Shown here in pieces: positions 9,983 through 22,300 of a stretch of DNA of 33,287 bases; within the stretch, counting starts at the first letter, position 1; each line of letters starts with the position of its first letter. Source of the stretch: Pigoraptor chileana (taxonomy: Eukaryota; Opisthokonta; Filasterea). The translations under genes and the position numbers were made by a program. Under the pieces are notes generated by a model. The model made no database searches and had not been told where the DNA came from. It was given only the letters and a program-made list of their open reading frames with translations. The stretch lies in assembly GCA_943704495.1 (NCBI GenBank), contig CALSCR010000623.1:1-33287 (forward strand), given 5' to 3'.

Positions 9983-12900
9983 ATGAGATCTCGGCAACTC
10001 GCAACCGCGTGCCTTATGGTCCTCTGCGTCTCTCATTTGGGATCGTCGGCAAAGGGAGACGCTCCTGCAAGCTTGGCACAGACGGTAGTAAACCAGCTGA
10101 AACCAATCAATGCCAGAACACGCGCATCAACCGGCGCACTGCCTGCATTGAGTCTGGTGGACGACGGGGACCGCATTGTGGAGATCATGAGGCAATTGAC
10201 TACAGCCTCTTTCGCGGGCAGCAGCATTATTTGGAATGCAACAGAGACGAGGAATGCACCCGACGATTTGCCTCGTTTGGTGTCTGTGGAACGGCAGCAG
10301 GCGCGAGAGCGTGTCCGCCAATTGGCTGTTATGTGGAACAATGAGCGGTTGTCACCCCCTCGCAAAGACAGCACGGACAGTGTGGACGGTACGGATAGAA
10401 CGGCGAGAGATGGAGGGGCAGACGGCAAGCAAGTCATTCCCTTCCCTATACTTCCCACGGAAACTCTTGTGGGCGTTCTCCTGAGAATTTTAATCGACTA
10501 CTACAACAACAGGGCCCCACTTGATCCCGCATTCGATCCTCCTGTGCACTATGCGGTCACATTTCCCCAACCTTCCATCATGACTGCTGATGGATCCTAT
10601 CCTGTTGTCAACTGGAACAGCCCCGTCGAGCCTCGATTCGTGGGCTCACAGGGCATCGCATTTGGATTTGGCCAGTCCTTCTCGGCCGAGATCAACGGGC
10701 AGACACCATTCGGAGCCCGGACTGTCCTGACTGTACCGTGCGGGGGTGTGGACCCCTTCAACCCAACGATCAATCTGCAGGGGCTGGGTGTGGTCTCGCT
10801 TTCCGACATTTCGGTCGTGCGTTGCGATGACGGATCCCCACCGCCCAGCTTCTATCTCGATGACAGTGTGAGTCCCGCGGGCGCAATGACCCGGCTGTTT
10901 CATGTCGGCAATTTTGCGAACTTTCGCACGTCGCGCGTGGACGTCTCCGGCATCCGGGGCGGCTTTATATTGGCGGACGGAAATGCGGCTGTTACATTGG
11001 AGGACTCGTCGTTTGTGGGAATCATCAATCCTCTCGGCGGCGGATCAGTTGCAGCGGCCACGCAGGCTGCATCTGTAACCATTCTCCGTTGCAACGGCGC
11101 CAACATTTACTCTGCGCTCAGTGGCGTTGTGACATATGCAGACGGAGTGGCGCGTGTGGTTATATACGCGTCCACTTTCAGCTCTGTAGGCTGTTTGACA
11201 ATCACACAGATGCCAGCCTCGTGCTCCGGTGGTGCCTTTGCTGCCCATGGTGCGGCGGTTATGGATGTCTCGCTCTCGTCGGTTGTCGATGCATCTGCAC
11301 GAACATTCGGGGGCTGCGTCTCTTCGGGCAACTTTGCCTCTGTTACAATTTCTGACTCTCACTTTACACGTTGTGGGGCTCAAGGGGGAATGGGGGGATT
11401 CGGCGCCGCTCACTCTTTCACCGGACAGCCAGGGCCTCCGCTTCTCCGTGTTCAGCGGTCGCAGATCCTTTATTCGTCGTCAGTCAGGGGTGGCTCGTTT
11501 GTGGCATTCGGGGGAACCCTAATTATTGATGCTACGGTTGTGTCGAATTCGTATGCCGTGGATGCCGGCGGTGTTGTGGCTTCGTTGTTTGGGTCGTCCG
11601 TCACCGTTTCAAACTCGGACGTGAGCGATGTGTCGTCTGGCGGCAGTGGAGCCGTATTTGCCGCCATGCACTCGTCGGTGGTCACGTGCACCAACGTGAG
11701 GGTCTTTCGCACTCTCGCACAGGTTGACGGTGGCGTGTTCTCTGCCACCGAAATGGCGACGGTGCATGCTTTCAATACCACAATGGAGAATGTCGTCGCT
11801 AACAACATGGGTGGAGTTGCCAGCGCACGTGACACAGCACGCGTGGAACTGAGCGATTCCCGCGTATTAGCTGCATCTGCGTTCAACGGGGGTGCTTTTT
11901 TTGCTTCGTCTGAGTCCGTTTCAGGGGGCGCCGCCGCTATTGAAGTCACGCGGACGGTAATCAGCTCTGTTGTTGCGCGGGGAAACGCCGGCGTTGCATA
12001 TGTCGACGGCGTCGCATCTATAGCAGTAACCGCCTGCCACATCACATTTGCACAAGCGTTCTATGCCGGAGGCGCCTTCGTTGCGGGAAGGGCAGGATCT
12101 CTGCTGGTTGACAACACGACATTGTTTGGGGCCTCGGCCTCGGGAAACGGGGGATTTGTGGTGGCGATCGAAAACGCCTCCGTGTCCGTTGTGAACAGCA
12201 CAATTGAGTCTGTGAGTGCCGGGGGCGACGGCGGATGTGCATGGGCTGCCGCTTTTAGCAATCAAGCCATTGCGGGGAGTGGATATGTGACCCTGACGTT
12301 CACCGACACCGTAATTCGCGACGTGCGCGCGCAGGGAGGAAATGGCGGATTTGTCCACGCCGATGGAAATGTGAAAGTGTTTCTGTCGCAGCTGTCAGTG
12401 ACTCGCACGGGTGCCATGTTCTACGGTGGCGTGCTAAATTTGATAAACGGCGCATCCACAACAGCCATCGGGATCGATGCAATTGCTGTGGACGCCGAAT
12501 ACGGCGGGTTTCTGGCCGCTTTCAGTACTCAAGCCTCTCTCTCGGGCATTTCCGTTCGTCTCGCACGGGCTCGGACTGCCGGCGGAGTTGTTTTCGTTAG
12601 AGGTAACGCAGTTGTTGAGATGCACTCATTGTATTCTTTCAGCAGTTCCGTAAACATAGTTGTCAGCGCCAACATGTTGTGTAAACAGACGGGAGCGTTT
12701 GCCCACGTGGAATCTGGGGGTCGTTTTCTCCTCTCCAATTCGAGGATTGAGGGAGCCGACAACGCTGATTGCGGTGGACTGGCCTACGTGTTTGATTTTG
12801 GATCGCACATGCGTATGGAGGGCGTGTGGGCGTACGCTGCCCAAGCGAGAAATCTGGGTGCCGTGGCGCACGTCTCGATGAATGCTGCACTTGAAATTGT

Positions 12901-15900
12901 TGATTCTGAGTTAATTGGTAATGTTTATGATACGACGTATGCGTCGGGTGTATACGTTACCAACTTTGCCTCTCTTGAGATGACGAATGTGACCATGTCC
13001 GCATTCGCCTACGTTGGAGATGAGAGGGCGTCTTCCATCAGGGACGGATCTGCGGCGTGTGTTCAAGCCGACTCTATGGGCACCGCTCTCATCAGGAAAT
13101 CGACCTTTGCCAACATGCATCTCGGCGCGTGCATTGTGTCAATCTTCAGCAATATCACTGTCATTGACTCTGAGTTTCGGTTTGCGTCCTCCATCGCCTC
13201 CGTCGTGGGCGCCGTGGTCGTTGTATCCGAATTCGCATCTGTGACGATGGCCGGCTGCACAGTCAGTCACGTCAGTGCCACTCAGTCAGCCACTGGCCAG
13301 TCTGCCGCAATCTATGTATCCGATCGCGCGGCCGAATTTTTCGCCCTCAACTGCACATTTTCCGACATAAAGTCACTCAGCGGTGTTGTTTACGCTCCCG
13401 TGGCGCGGTACATACGACTTGAAAACGTGCTGATGACGCACGTGGACGGTCAAGGCATCAACGGTGCTTCTGTGAGCGTCGGCGCCGTGTCTAACCTCGA
13501 GATTATCGACTCGAATTTCAGCAAAGTGAGCACAGTCGGGTCGGGTGGTGTTCTTTTCTGCGATTCCGTACAAGGTTTTGTGGGCTTCACAACAAACATC
13601 ACAATCGCTCGCGTTGTCGGCCATGACATCGTCGCTCAGGGCGGAGGGGCGGCGCTGTACATACGGGGCAGATTTGTGCTCGACTCAACTTCCTCTGTGT
13701 TTGATGCGATATTTGCTGTGACTGTGTCGGTACTGAACAGCTCGTTCTCTGCCGTGAGTGCGGGAGAGAATGGCGGGGCAGTTTACGCGATGAATCTAGC
13801 CGCTCTTTCGCTTGTCGGATCGATCTTTTCAAACTGCCGAGGGCGGAACGGTGGGGCTCTCTATTTGCAAGCAGACCTTGCCAAGGGTGCAACATACGCA
13901 ATTCGAGGCTGTAGTTTCACTCAATCAAAGTCGGCCGAGAATGGTGGTGCCGTGGCAGTAAACTACGATACTGCACTCTCGCAGGTGTGGAGTGGCACTG
14001 TCTCGATCGCAGAATGCGTCTTCAATGGCACATTGGCGCGCCATTCCGGGGGCGCCATACACGCTTCGGGCGACAACAAGTATGGAGACGACAAACTCTA
14101 TTTGACCGTCTCTTCCACTGTTTTTGTTGAGACGTATGCGAGCATCCAAGGCGGCGCCGTGTACATTGCAATTGCAGACAATGAGGTGGTAATCCGCAAC
14201 ATTTCGTGCACGAAAACTGCCGCGAACTCGGATGGCGGGTTCTTGCACGTAGAGTCGGGTAATGTGCTCTTGTCGGGCTCGCGCATTAGCGGATCGCTAT
14301 CCGAGCGTGGGTCGGGAGGCGTGCTCTCTGTGTCGTATTTAGGAGGATACCAGAGGGTCGCAGACTGTATTGTTACGGACGCGCAGGCAGTGTCGGGAGG
14401 TGTGTTTGCCACTGCAAATGTGCAGAACAGCGCGTCCCCTTTGGTTTCATTGCTTAGCGTTTCATCAAGCGCTTTTTCGCGTGTGAGCGCCGAGGATGGT
14501 GGATTCATGTACGCCATCAGCGCGGGGACGGTCAGTGCTTTTACGGACGTCACTGTGACGGATGCCCTGGCGTCCAAGAAGGGTGGTTGCTTCTTCATTC
14601 CCTCCGCCTCGTCTGTAACCGTCTCTGCGCCCTCTCGATTCGAGCGCGTGACGTCACTGAGCGGCGGCCTTGCTTACTTATCCGAGGGCGGGTCGCTGTC
14701 TCTCGACGGTGGCATCATTCTCAAAAGCACTGCCAACACGGGGGGCCTTGTGTATGCGACTGGCCGCAATTCGTCATTTGTTCTATCTCACTTTGACGTC
14801 ACTGAGTCGGCATCAAAGTCAGACGGCGGACTGCTCTATCTCGACGACAATGCGGACGCGCGCCTCACATACGGACACGTGACCACGACCGCAGCGGAAA
14901 TGTCTGGCGGATTCGCGTTCCTCAAAAGTGCCTCCTGTGCCGTTGCCGACGCGGTGTTCACGGGGGTCTCTGCGTTGCGGAGTGGCGGTTTTGCGGCAGT
15001 GACAGTCAGCAGCCGCATGAGCTGCAGTAATGTGACCATTGATGCGATGCGCGACGTGCCGGGTAATCAGATTCTCGACGGTCTGGGTGACCAGGAGGCG
15101 TACGGACACGGTGGCGCTTTTCTCGTTCTTGGATCGAGTCTCACAGCGCAAAGTCTTACCATCGGGGGCTCGGGAAGTATTTTCGGGTTTGGCGGTGCCC
15201 TTGCACTGCTGTCTTCAACCGCTGTCCTTGATAGTGTCTCTGTGAGAAACTCCCACGCAAAGCAGGGTGGAGGCGTTTACATTGGCATTAATTCTGTCGT
15301 CACCATCTCCAACAGCGCCATTTCCACTGCAAATGCCTCTGCCAACGGCGGCTGTATATACGTTGGGTCGCGGAGTGTGATGCGCGCCAGGAACACGACA
15401 CTCTCCAACTGCAACGCGGGCACAGATGCAACGACATATGGCGCCGGGGGTGCCATTTATTACGCCGTGGGGGCTGTATTCGACGCGACCTCGCTCTCCT
15501 CCGTGCGCATCTGGGGATCACGTGCCGTCCTTGGCCCGGGCATCTTCACCCAAACCCGTGCAAGCGCGGGAAGTGGGGATACGGCGTCTTCAGCAACAGA
15601 AGCCTCCGCCCTCGCCCTCGCTGCCAAGAACAACTCGCAGGTCACATTTGCGGATGTGCGTCCGTGGCCAGATGCAACAGCGTCCCTCGAGGCCGTCGGG
15701 GGCAATGCCTCGAGCCCCGCAGCCGCCTTCGAGTACAGCCCATCGCACGGCCTTAGCGTGACGGTGGGCGATCCGTTTGGCATACTGCTGTGGACTGTCG
15801 ACGTCACTGGTAACAGGGTGTCGACGCCGCCTTCATCCACCCTCGCTGTCTCTCTTGCCCTTGTGCGCTGGGTGAATGCATCGGTGGGCTACGTCGAAGT

Positions 15901-18900
15901 GTCTCAGGGCCTCTCTGGCGATGTGGAGCGCAGCTTTGTGCGGAGTGCACAATTGTCCTTTGACGCCCTTCGTATCAATGCCCCCCCCGGCGGCAACTAT
16001 AGCATCATTTTCAAGCCTGGAAACCTGCTCTACAGTGCCGAATCGCAGCTGTTTTCGGGCTCCAGGATGCCTGTTTCTGTGACTGGTTGTGCCGACGGCT
16101 TCACCCTTTCCACGTACAACGCCTCATCGACATCCGGGTCGTCCGCGTCCTCTGGCAGCACTGCAGCCCCGGAGGTACTCGCACGCTGCAATCCAATCCT
16201 CACGGGCGACAGCAGTGCGAGTGCGTCCGGAGCAAATTCAAACTCGCTTGCCATCGCGCTCGGCGTCGGCATACCCGTCGCGTTTGTTGTTCTCCTCGGA
16301 TGCTTTGTAATTGTGCGTTGGCAAATTGCGCTGTTACGCAAGAAACAGAGTGCGGAAGTGCAGATAAAGTTCATCGAGAAGCATGTGTCGCAGCACAAGG
16401 AACTCGACTCGCTGGAAGTTGGACGCGACTGTATTGAGCTCATGCAAAAGCTCGGGGAGGTGGGTCTTCGGTCATTGTCAGGCGGCATCGAAATCGTTCC
16501 GTGTATGTGTGTGTCTGTATCATGATCAGTGTGTGCACGATGCAAATTGAATTAAGTGCGCCTTAACAGCGGTTAGTCTGTTAGATTTTCTTTCCAAAGA
16601 CGTGGTGTGTTGCAAGCTCATTGGCAGTAGTTATGGTATCAGTGTGTTGTTAATGTTTGCAACGATCTCACGTGCTGTTGTCCCGCTGCGCATTTTGGCT
16701 CGTCATTTAATCCAAACTGCAAAAATTTGAAATGGGCGATGTCATCACAGGGAGAGTTTGGAGTTGTGTTCCAAGCGAGAATGGCGCTTCCGAATTCGCG
16801 ACCCCGGATGTGCGCGGCAAAGAGCATGAAGGAAGGCGCCACGATAGAGGAGCGCATCGCATTCATTTCGGAGGCGGAGGTCATGCAAGGTCTGTGACGA
16901 ACCTTGACTGCGATCATGATCAGAGACTGGCGTCTGACAATAACACTATACAGTCCATTATGACAGGGTGATGTCGCACCTGAGAGTGATTATATTCAGT
17001 CCCATGACACACACATACTAACACTCATACCGCCGGCATTCTCTCTCACGCACAAACTAATCTATCATTTTCAGGGCTTCTTCACAGCAACGTCGTGTCT
17101 CTCTGCGGTGTCGTCACTCGAGGTACGGCTGAGCGCGTGTGCATTTGCACTTGTTTGACCATTGACATAACTAATGTGTGGACCTTCAAAAAGTAGCATT
17201 CGCACTTTTGACACTTTCATTACAGTCTGTGCGATTGTTATTATGATCACGCAAGATGTATTCATAGTATGTTAACCGGGCGTTATTATACTCAATCGGT
17301 GGCTGTCATATGAGCCATCCGAGCCGTAGTGTCCATTATTATATATTGAGCATATTTCTACATCTTCCAATTCGACTTGGCGCTGTAAAGAAGTAACACT
17401 GACACACGTATTCGCAACGGCTTGACTTGACTGGTGCAATTTTGAACCGCGCCGTCTCATACATGACACTACCGGACCACAGACGAGCCGATGCTCATAC
17501 TGTTGGAATTTGTGCCTCACGGCGACCTCCGCTCCTTTGTGCGCGGCATTCCCGCCACCAGTTACGGATCGGATGTGACGGCATCCATGTTTCGCATGTT
17601 CGCCGTGCAGGTAGGTCCCATTTGAGGCATGCGCATACTACTGACAAACACACACACACTTGGTCGTATCGTAGCGAAATATGCATACTTACACGTATGA
17701 TGACGTGGACTGACACATAGTCTCTCAGACACGCACACACCGACACGCACATACTCGTCAGACACTCGCGTACATGCCCTTTTTTCCCTCTCACTTTCTT
17801 AGTCTTCACTGGGCACGTAAGAAGGGGCTCCGTCTTTTTAACCCGGCTAATCCGGATTGGGTGTCGCATTCTCCATTATTTTCTACCAACCACTATTGCA
17901 GATATCAGCGGGTATGGCGTATCTCTCCAGCATGAAGATTGTGCACCGGGTGGGTGTCTCATAGACTGCTGTTGCAGAGTCACATCACGGGCCATTTCAT
18001 CAGTGTCATCGAGTGGCTGTGCGTGTCCATGTTGTACATTTTGCGTGTGTGCTGTCCGAATTTATGCGTGGTGTATGCATATGCTGGTATGTGTTCGACG
18101 CAGTTTGCCAGTTTGCTATGTTGGAGCGCTTTATGTGCGTGCATGGGGTTGCCTGTTGTTTGACTGAATGTGACTGTGTTTGCTTTTGCTCGCATCTTTC
18201 GGATTAATTTATGTGCTTAAACATTCCGGTCGTCGCCACGCGAAATGCTCCCTTTTGGCGCCGTTGCATGCCTAATTAGGACCTCGCGGCACGCAATGTG
18301 ATGGTGGGACAAGATGCATACGGAGAGTATCTGGTCAAGGTCAGTGACTGTCGCCTACTCTCAAAGAGTATCATTTATTGACACTTTTAGCGTTGCTCTT
18401 GATTTGATGCACACTTGTGTGGACAAGTGTATCTCTGCCGCAGCCATTGTTCAGCCGTCTCAACTTTCACACGGGGTTTCCATCCCCTCTGTAATGATGC
18501 CATTAAATAATAGACAAATTCACTGTTTCAATCCCATCATTCGCACTGTCGGTGTTATGTGTCGTCCACAATCATAATTTGCAAATGTGTGGCTCATTCG
18601 GGCATTGGCAACAGGTGGCTGATTTCGGAATGAGCCGGGCGCTCGTCAACTCGGACTATTACCGGAAGAAGAAGGCGGGCAAAGTTCCCGTCAAGTGGTG
18701 AGTCCTCGCGCCCTTTTTGACTGCTGCAGTGTGACGGATGCATCCAGTCCGCTTGCATGTTGTTACAATCGTGTGCTGCCATGAGGTTACTCCTCACGTG
18801 ATGAACACGCGTGCCAGTTTTCAATTGTCTGTGCCAAGCCATACCAGTACAATCTGCTGCATGCAGCTTCACTGATTTCTATTATGTATACCTCACCGTG

Positions 18901-20435
18901 GAAAAGTGAAAGGCCATTTGCCTTGCAAGTGCGAGTTATCTGTGGTGGTACGGTCGCACACAGCCATCGCGGCTGTGCATGCCAGACTGCCGCTGATTAC
19001 TGATTGTGTGTGTGCGGTGCTGACCGATCACATCCGTCAGTTGGTGCTCGTCTCACCCGGCCTGGATCTGTCATGATGAAATTATGCTCCATTCTATTGC
19101 AGGCTCGCTCCGGAAGCGATGACGAAAATGGTCTTCAGTTCCAAGAGCGACGTGTGGGCGTACTCTGTTACACTTTGGGAGGTGTGTGTTAATGGAAGTG
19201 GAGCGTGTCATATGCGCGCTCACTGTTCGGGCTTGCCGTAACTGTAACAATGGGCGGCGAATGCCAGTATTGTCTACAATGCACATAGTCAATGGGGTCT
19301 GCAGGTGGTGTCGGTATAAGTTCCGTTGCATCGATGGCTCTTCTTGTGGTCTCATTATAATCTTGCTCTCAGTTGGTGCACTTGCTCTGACATCCACTAT
19401 CCGTATGCATGACATGCATGGACCGAACTGCACATCGACTCGTGTCTTCCATCACCACGATAACTGATTTGTGTGCTTGACAGATGTATTCGTTTGGCGA
19501 GGTTCCATACCCCGGTGTTGCGAATTCGGAGATGCTCGTGCACCTCAACAGCGGGCGGCGCCTGTCCAGACCGCAGCACTGCCCAGAATCAATGTTTGCC
19601 CTTATGAACGCCTGCTTTGAGAAGGATCCCGTGACGAGGGTGGGTGTCAAAACTGGCCGTCAGGTGCATGTCCTTTCATGACGGGCTGTGAGTTGGTGTT
19701 GGTGTTTAGTCAATTCAAGCACGGACTCACCCGTTGTTGTGCTCGTGTTGACCAACCCGATCCACGGTGATCATTGTGCAGCCCTCTTTCTCGGACATAT
19801 CGGCACACCTGGCATCAGCCCCGGATGTAAATGCCACAACATCCAGCCGACAATACGCAACTGCGGAGAAGGGATACGCGAACTTCCCATATGGGGCAGA
19901 CCAGCCCACAGGGACGGAAATGGTGCAAATCTCCGTTGACTCACGTGATGATGACGCCAACGGTCACGTGCAGCACGGCAGAGTGAAGAGCATTCTCGCG
20001 TCGGCATCCGCAGGCCGACATCCGGGGTCGCCACAACAGCACAATACTGGCACTGGCAATTACTCCGATCCATCGCTGGGCGGTATGAAAGCAAATCTCT
20101 CCCTCAGCCGACTGTCAGAGGCTGATGGTGACTCTCAGTCGGATGGCATTGCATGCAAAACAAAGGCGGTGGCCCAATCGGTAACCACTGGTGACGGCGA
20201 GCGTTACGCGAATTTCTTGCCCCTCGAGGCTGTGTCTGCGCCGCCGCCATCGCTTGGCAGTGCCGGCCTCGACGACCCTTATGCAAACTGGACGCAGCCC
20301 GGCGTCGCCAAAGTGCTTGCTGGTTCCAAGCGCGCACATCCGGGAGTGGGGATGGTGTCTGTCGGTGTCCGCGGCGGAAGGGACGTCGTTATGAGTGTTG
20401 TTGATCCACATCGAGTGTATGAAACGGTTGTGTGA
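9983..20435 (+). CDS. Receptor tyrosine kinase with Pmp-like parallel beta-helix ectodomain, complete, ten exons
   Basis: About 2,623 aa. Exons: 9983-16459, 16751-16889, 17075-17122, 17483-17610, 17902-17949, 18280-18339, 18615-18697, 19103-19181, 19484-19639, 19782-20435; all splice phases agree. A signal peptide (about 1-24) leads into a roughly 2,060-residue ectodomain. This is built from repeats of about 35-45 residues with GG-hydrophobic turns (GGSFVAFGG, GGAFFAS, GNGGFVVA), like Chlamydia Pmp or right-handed beta-helix proteins. Many NxS/T sites occur. The membrane segment is about 2089-2111. The kinase domain has GEGEFGVV (2158-2165), Lys2183, alphaC Glu2200, HRDLAARN (2279-2286), DFG (2303-2305), activation-loop tyrosines 2315/2316 in DYYRKK, PVKWLAPEAM and SDVWAYSVTLWE. 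Catalytic residues are intact and HRDLAARN marks a tyrosine kinase. The C-tail holds YANF, YANF and YANW and ends in ETVV. A plasma-membrane receptor role is inferred; the ligand is unknown. Confidence 0.93.
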
Positions 20436-20668
20436 AGTGGTTGCCTGTGTCCATGTAGGCTAGCAGATGGAGTGATAAGAATCCGTCCGTGAGAGTGGGC
20501 TGTGTGCCATGTGTGCATTTTCGATGTGGCATCGTCTGGATGGGCTTCATTGAACTTTCCGTTGACTAAATGCTAAATGCCGGCCCATGGAATGCCCTCC
20601 CACACAATGATCATGTGCGCGCTGTTATTACTGAAATTGGTTTACAATGGACGGCTGCTTTATGAATC
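20436..20668. other. Short convergent 3' intergenic gap
   Basis: These 233 bp separate the stop codons of the receptor kinase (+) and the membrin gene (-). They should carry both 3' UTR ends. I see no canonical AATAAA and no other feature. Confidence 0.5.
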
Positions 20669-22300
20669 CTATGTGAAGTAGTGCACTGTGGCCCACATGA
20701 CGACGCACGTGATCACCATGCCCCCAATCAGAATCCACTTGTCCTGCGCCCCTCTCCTCTCAATGAAGCGCATCACTGTGTTGGATAGCCCGAGAGTGTT
20801 GGCAATGTCCAGAAGGCGCCGCCGTGCTCCCTGAAGAAACAACCGAGGGTGCCATTCGGTTGAGCGAGTGTTGTTAAATGCGTACCATATAGAGCAAACA
20901 TGTGCAAGTTTGGTGCGTGTGTATGTGTAAGTCTGCGTGTGTGTGTGTTTGCAGGCATAAGATACGCATTCTGACGATTGTGAATTAGTAAAGCGCACCT
21001 TGAGCGTGGAGCGCTGTCGGTGCAGGCTCTCGAGTATACTAGATCCGCTGCCGAGTATGGCGTCCATGCCTGCATCCGCCCGCCGCAACTGACTGTTTTC
21101 TTTAATCGCCGCATCGATCATTATGGTCGTATCGTCATCCTCCTGTCCGGCCAAACACACAAGGCAATTATTTGGTTTAATTGTGTGACGGAGGAAAGTC
21201 ACGTGAGTCGATTGTGTGAGAACATGGGACGACATGCCGAACAACAGCAGCGGCACAGCCCACATGACGGTGTCACAAAGTGGACTCCTTAAACACACAT
21301 GCACACAAAGACATGGATTCATCCCATAGATATATACACACGTGCACACCGCACTCGCACACACACGCGCATACTTGCACCAAACAGCCTAACATACAAT
21401 CCCTTGCACCGAACGTACATTTGGTTTGAATCGTCGGTGCAGCAGCTCTTCGCGTTCCTTCGCTTCCGATTCCTGAAATACGCCATGCAGTCGTTGACAC
21501 TGTCAGACCCTTGTCGAGTTCGCATTCAGTCCCCCCCCGTCCCCCCCCCCCACAGCGGATAGAGCTCAACAAAGATTTCTTTAAAAAAGACAACGCCACA
21601 AAAAATAGTGAAAATGTCTGGGGTGAGCGCATCTTTTAAAAAGGAACATGGGCTGCACACAACACACAACGGCATACCTTGGCATTCTTGCGATTGTTGT
21701 AGTGCGAGAAAGCAGTCTGCAGGCCCTGGAGATCCTGCTGAAGCTGACTTATGCGACTGTCGATGTCGTTTTTTGTATAAGTATGTTTTGTTGGTGTGTG
21801 TGTGTGTGTGTGTATGTATTCCGAACACCATATGAGATCACAGGCAATCGAATAGTGGAAACCGAGTCCACACCACTGCATAGACGGCAGAGACACCAAC
21901 AAACGTCAACAGTAAACACTCAGCCCATCGTCATCAACTCACGTTTTTGCAACATGTCTTCGAGATGCCGGCTCCCTGAACACGTATCCCTCACTCACTC
22001 GGATATCATTCGCAAGCTTCTCGAGTGAGTTTGTGATACCCGCTATGCACTCGGGGGTATACACCCAACGCAACACAACGTTAGCTTTCAAAGCATTTAC
22101 AGTTCCAATCAACTGGCCGGTCGACTGCAAACTACTCGAGCTGGCAGAGAGCACAACTTGAAGGGGCTGATTTCAAAACACATTGGGGAGATTGGCATAC
22201 CTTCCACCTCGTATCCGCTCACGCGACCTGTTTCGAGGGCTTCGATGCGGTGCCGCAATTCAACCGAGAGCAGATGCGCCTGCTGCAGAGAGGCATCCAT
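20669..22300 (-). CDS. GOSR2: Membrin/GOSR2 (Bos1-like) Qb-SNARE, complete, six exons
   Basis: A Qb-SNARE for ER-to-Golgi and intra-Golgi vesicle fusion, C-terminally anchored in the membrane. Exons: 22201-22300, 21943-22042, 21678-21756, 21419-21472, 20999-21142, 20669-20830; phases agree and give 212 aa, the same length as human GOSR2. The start MDASLQQAHLLSVELRHRIE matches human [20 protein letters not shown]. The middle has LQQDLQGLQTAFSHYNNRKN and EREELLHRRF. The SNARE motif ends GMDAILGSGSSILESLHRQR, with the zero-layer glutamine in HRQR. This is followed by LLDIANTLGLSNTVMRFIER and the tail anchor WILIGGMVITCVVMWATVHY, nearly identical to the family. Acceptors before exons 2 and 3 (catag and cgacag) are weak in pyrimidines but are required by frame and homology. 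The intron between 21473 and 21677 holds C/G homopolymer runs. Confidence 0.95.
21531..21551. repeat. Poly-C tract (C8, GT, C11) in a membrin intron
   Basis: Two cytosine runs separated by GT, read on the plus strand; as transcribed from the minus strand the intron carries G-runs. This is probably a simple homopolymer expansion, and a sequencing-length error is possible in such a tract. Confidence 0.9.

Noticed and set aside
9983-16459. Ectodomain as a separate bacterial-type surface protein gene, or contamination
   Set aside because: The frame continues through a membrane segment into KLGE, and the next exon supplies GEFGVVF in phase, completing a kinase glycine loop; the parts belong to one gene.
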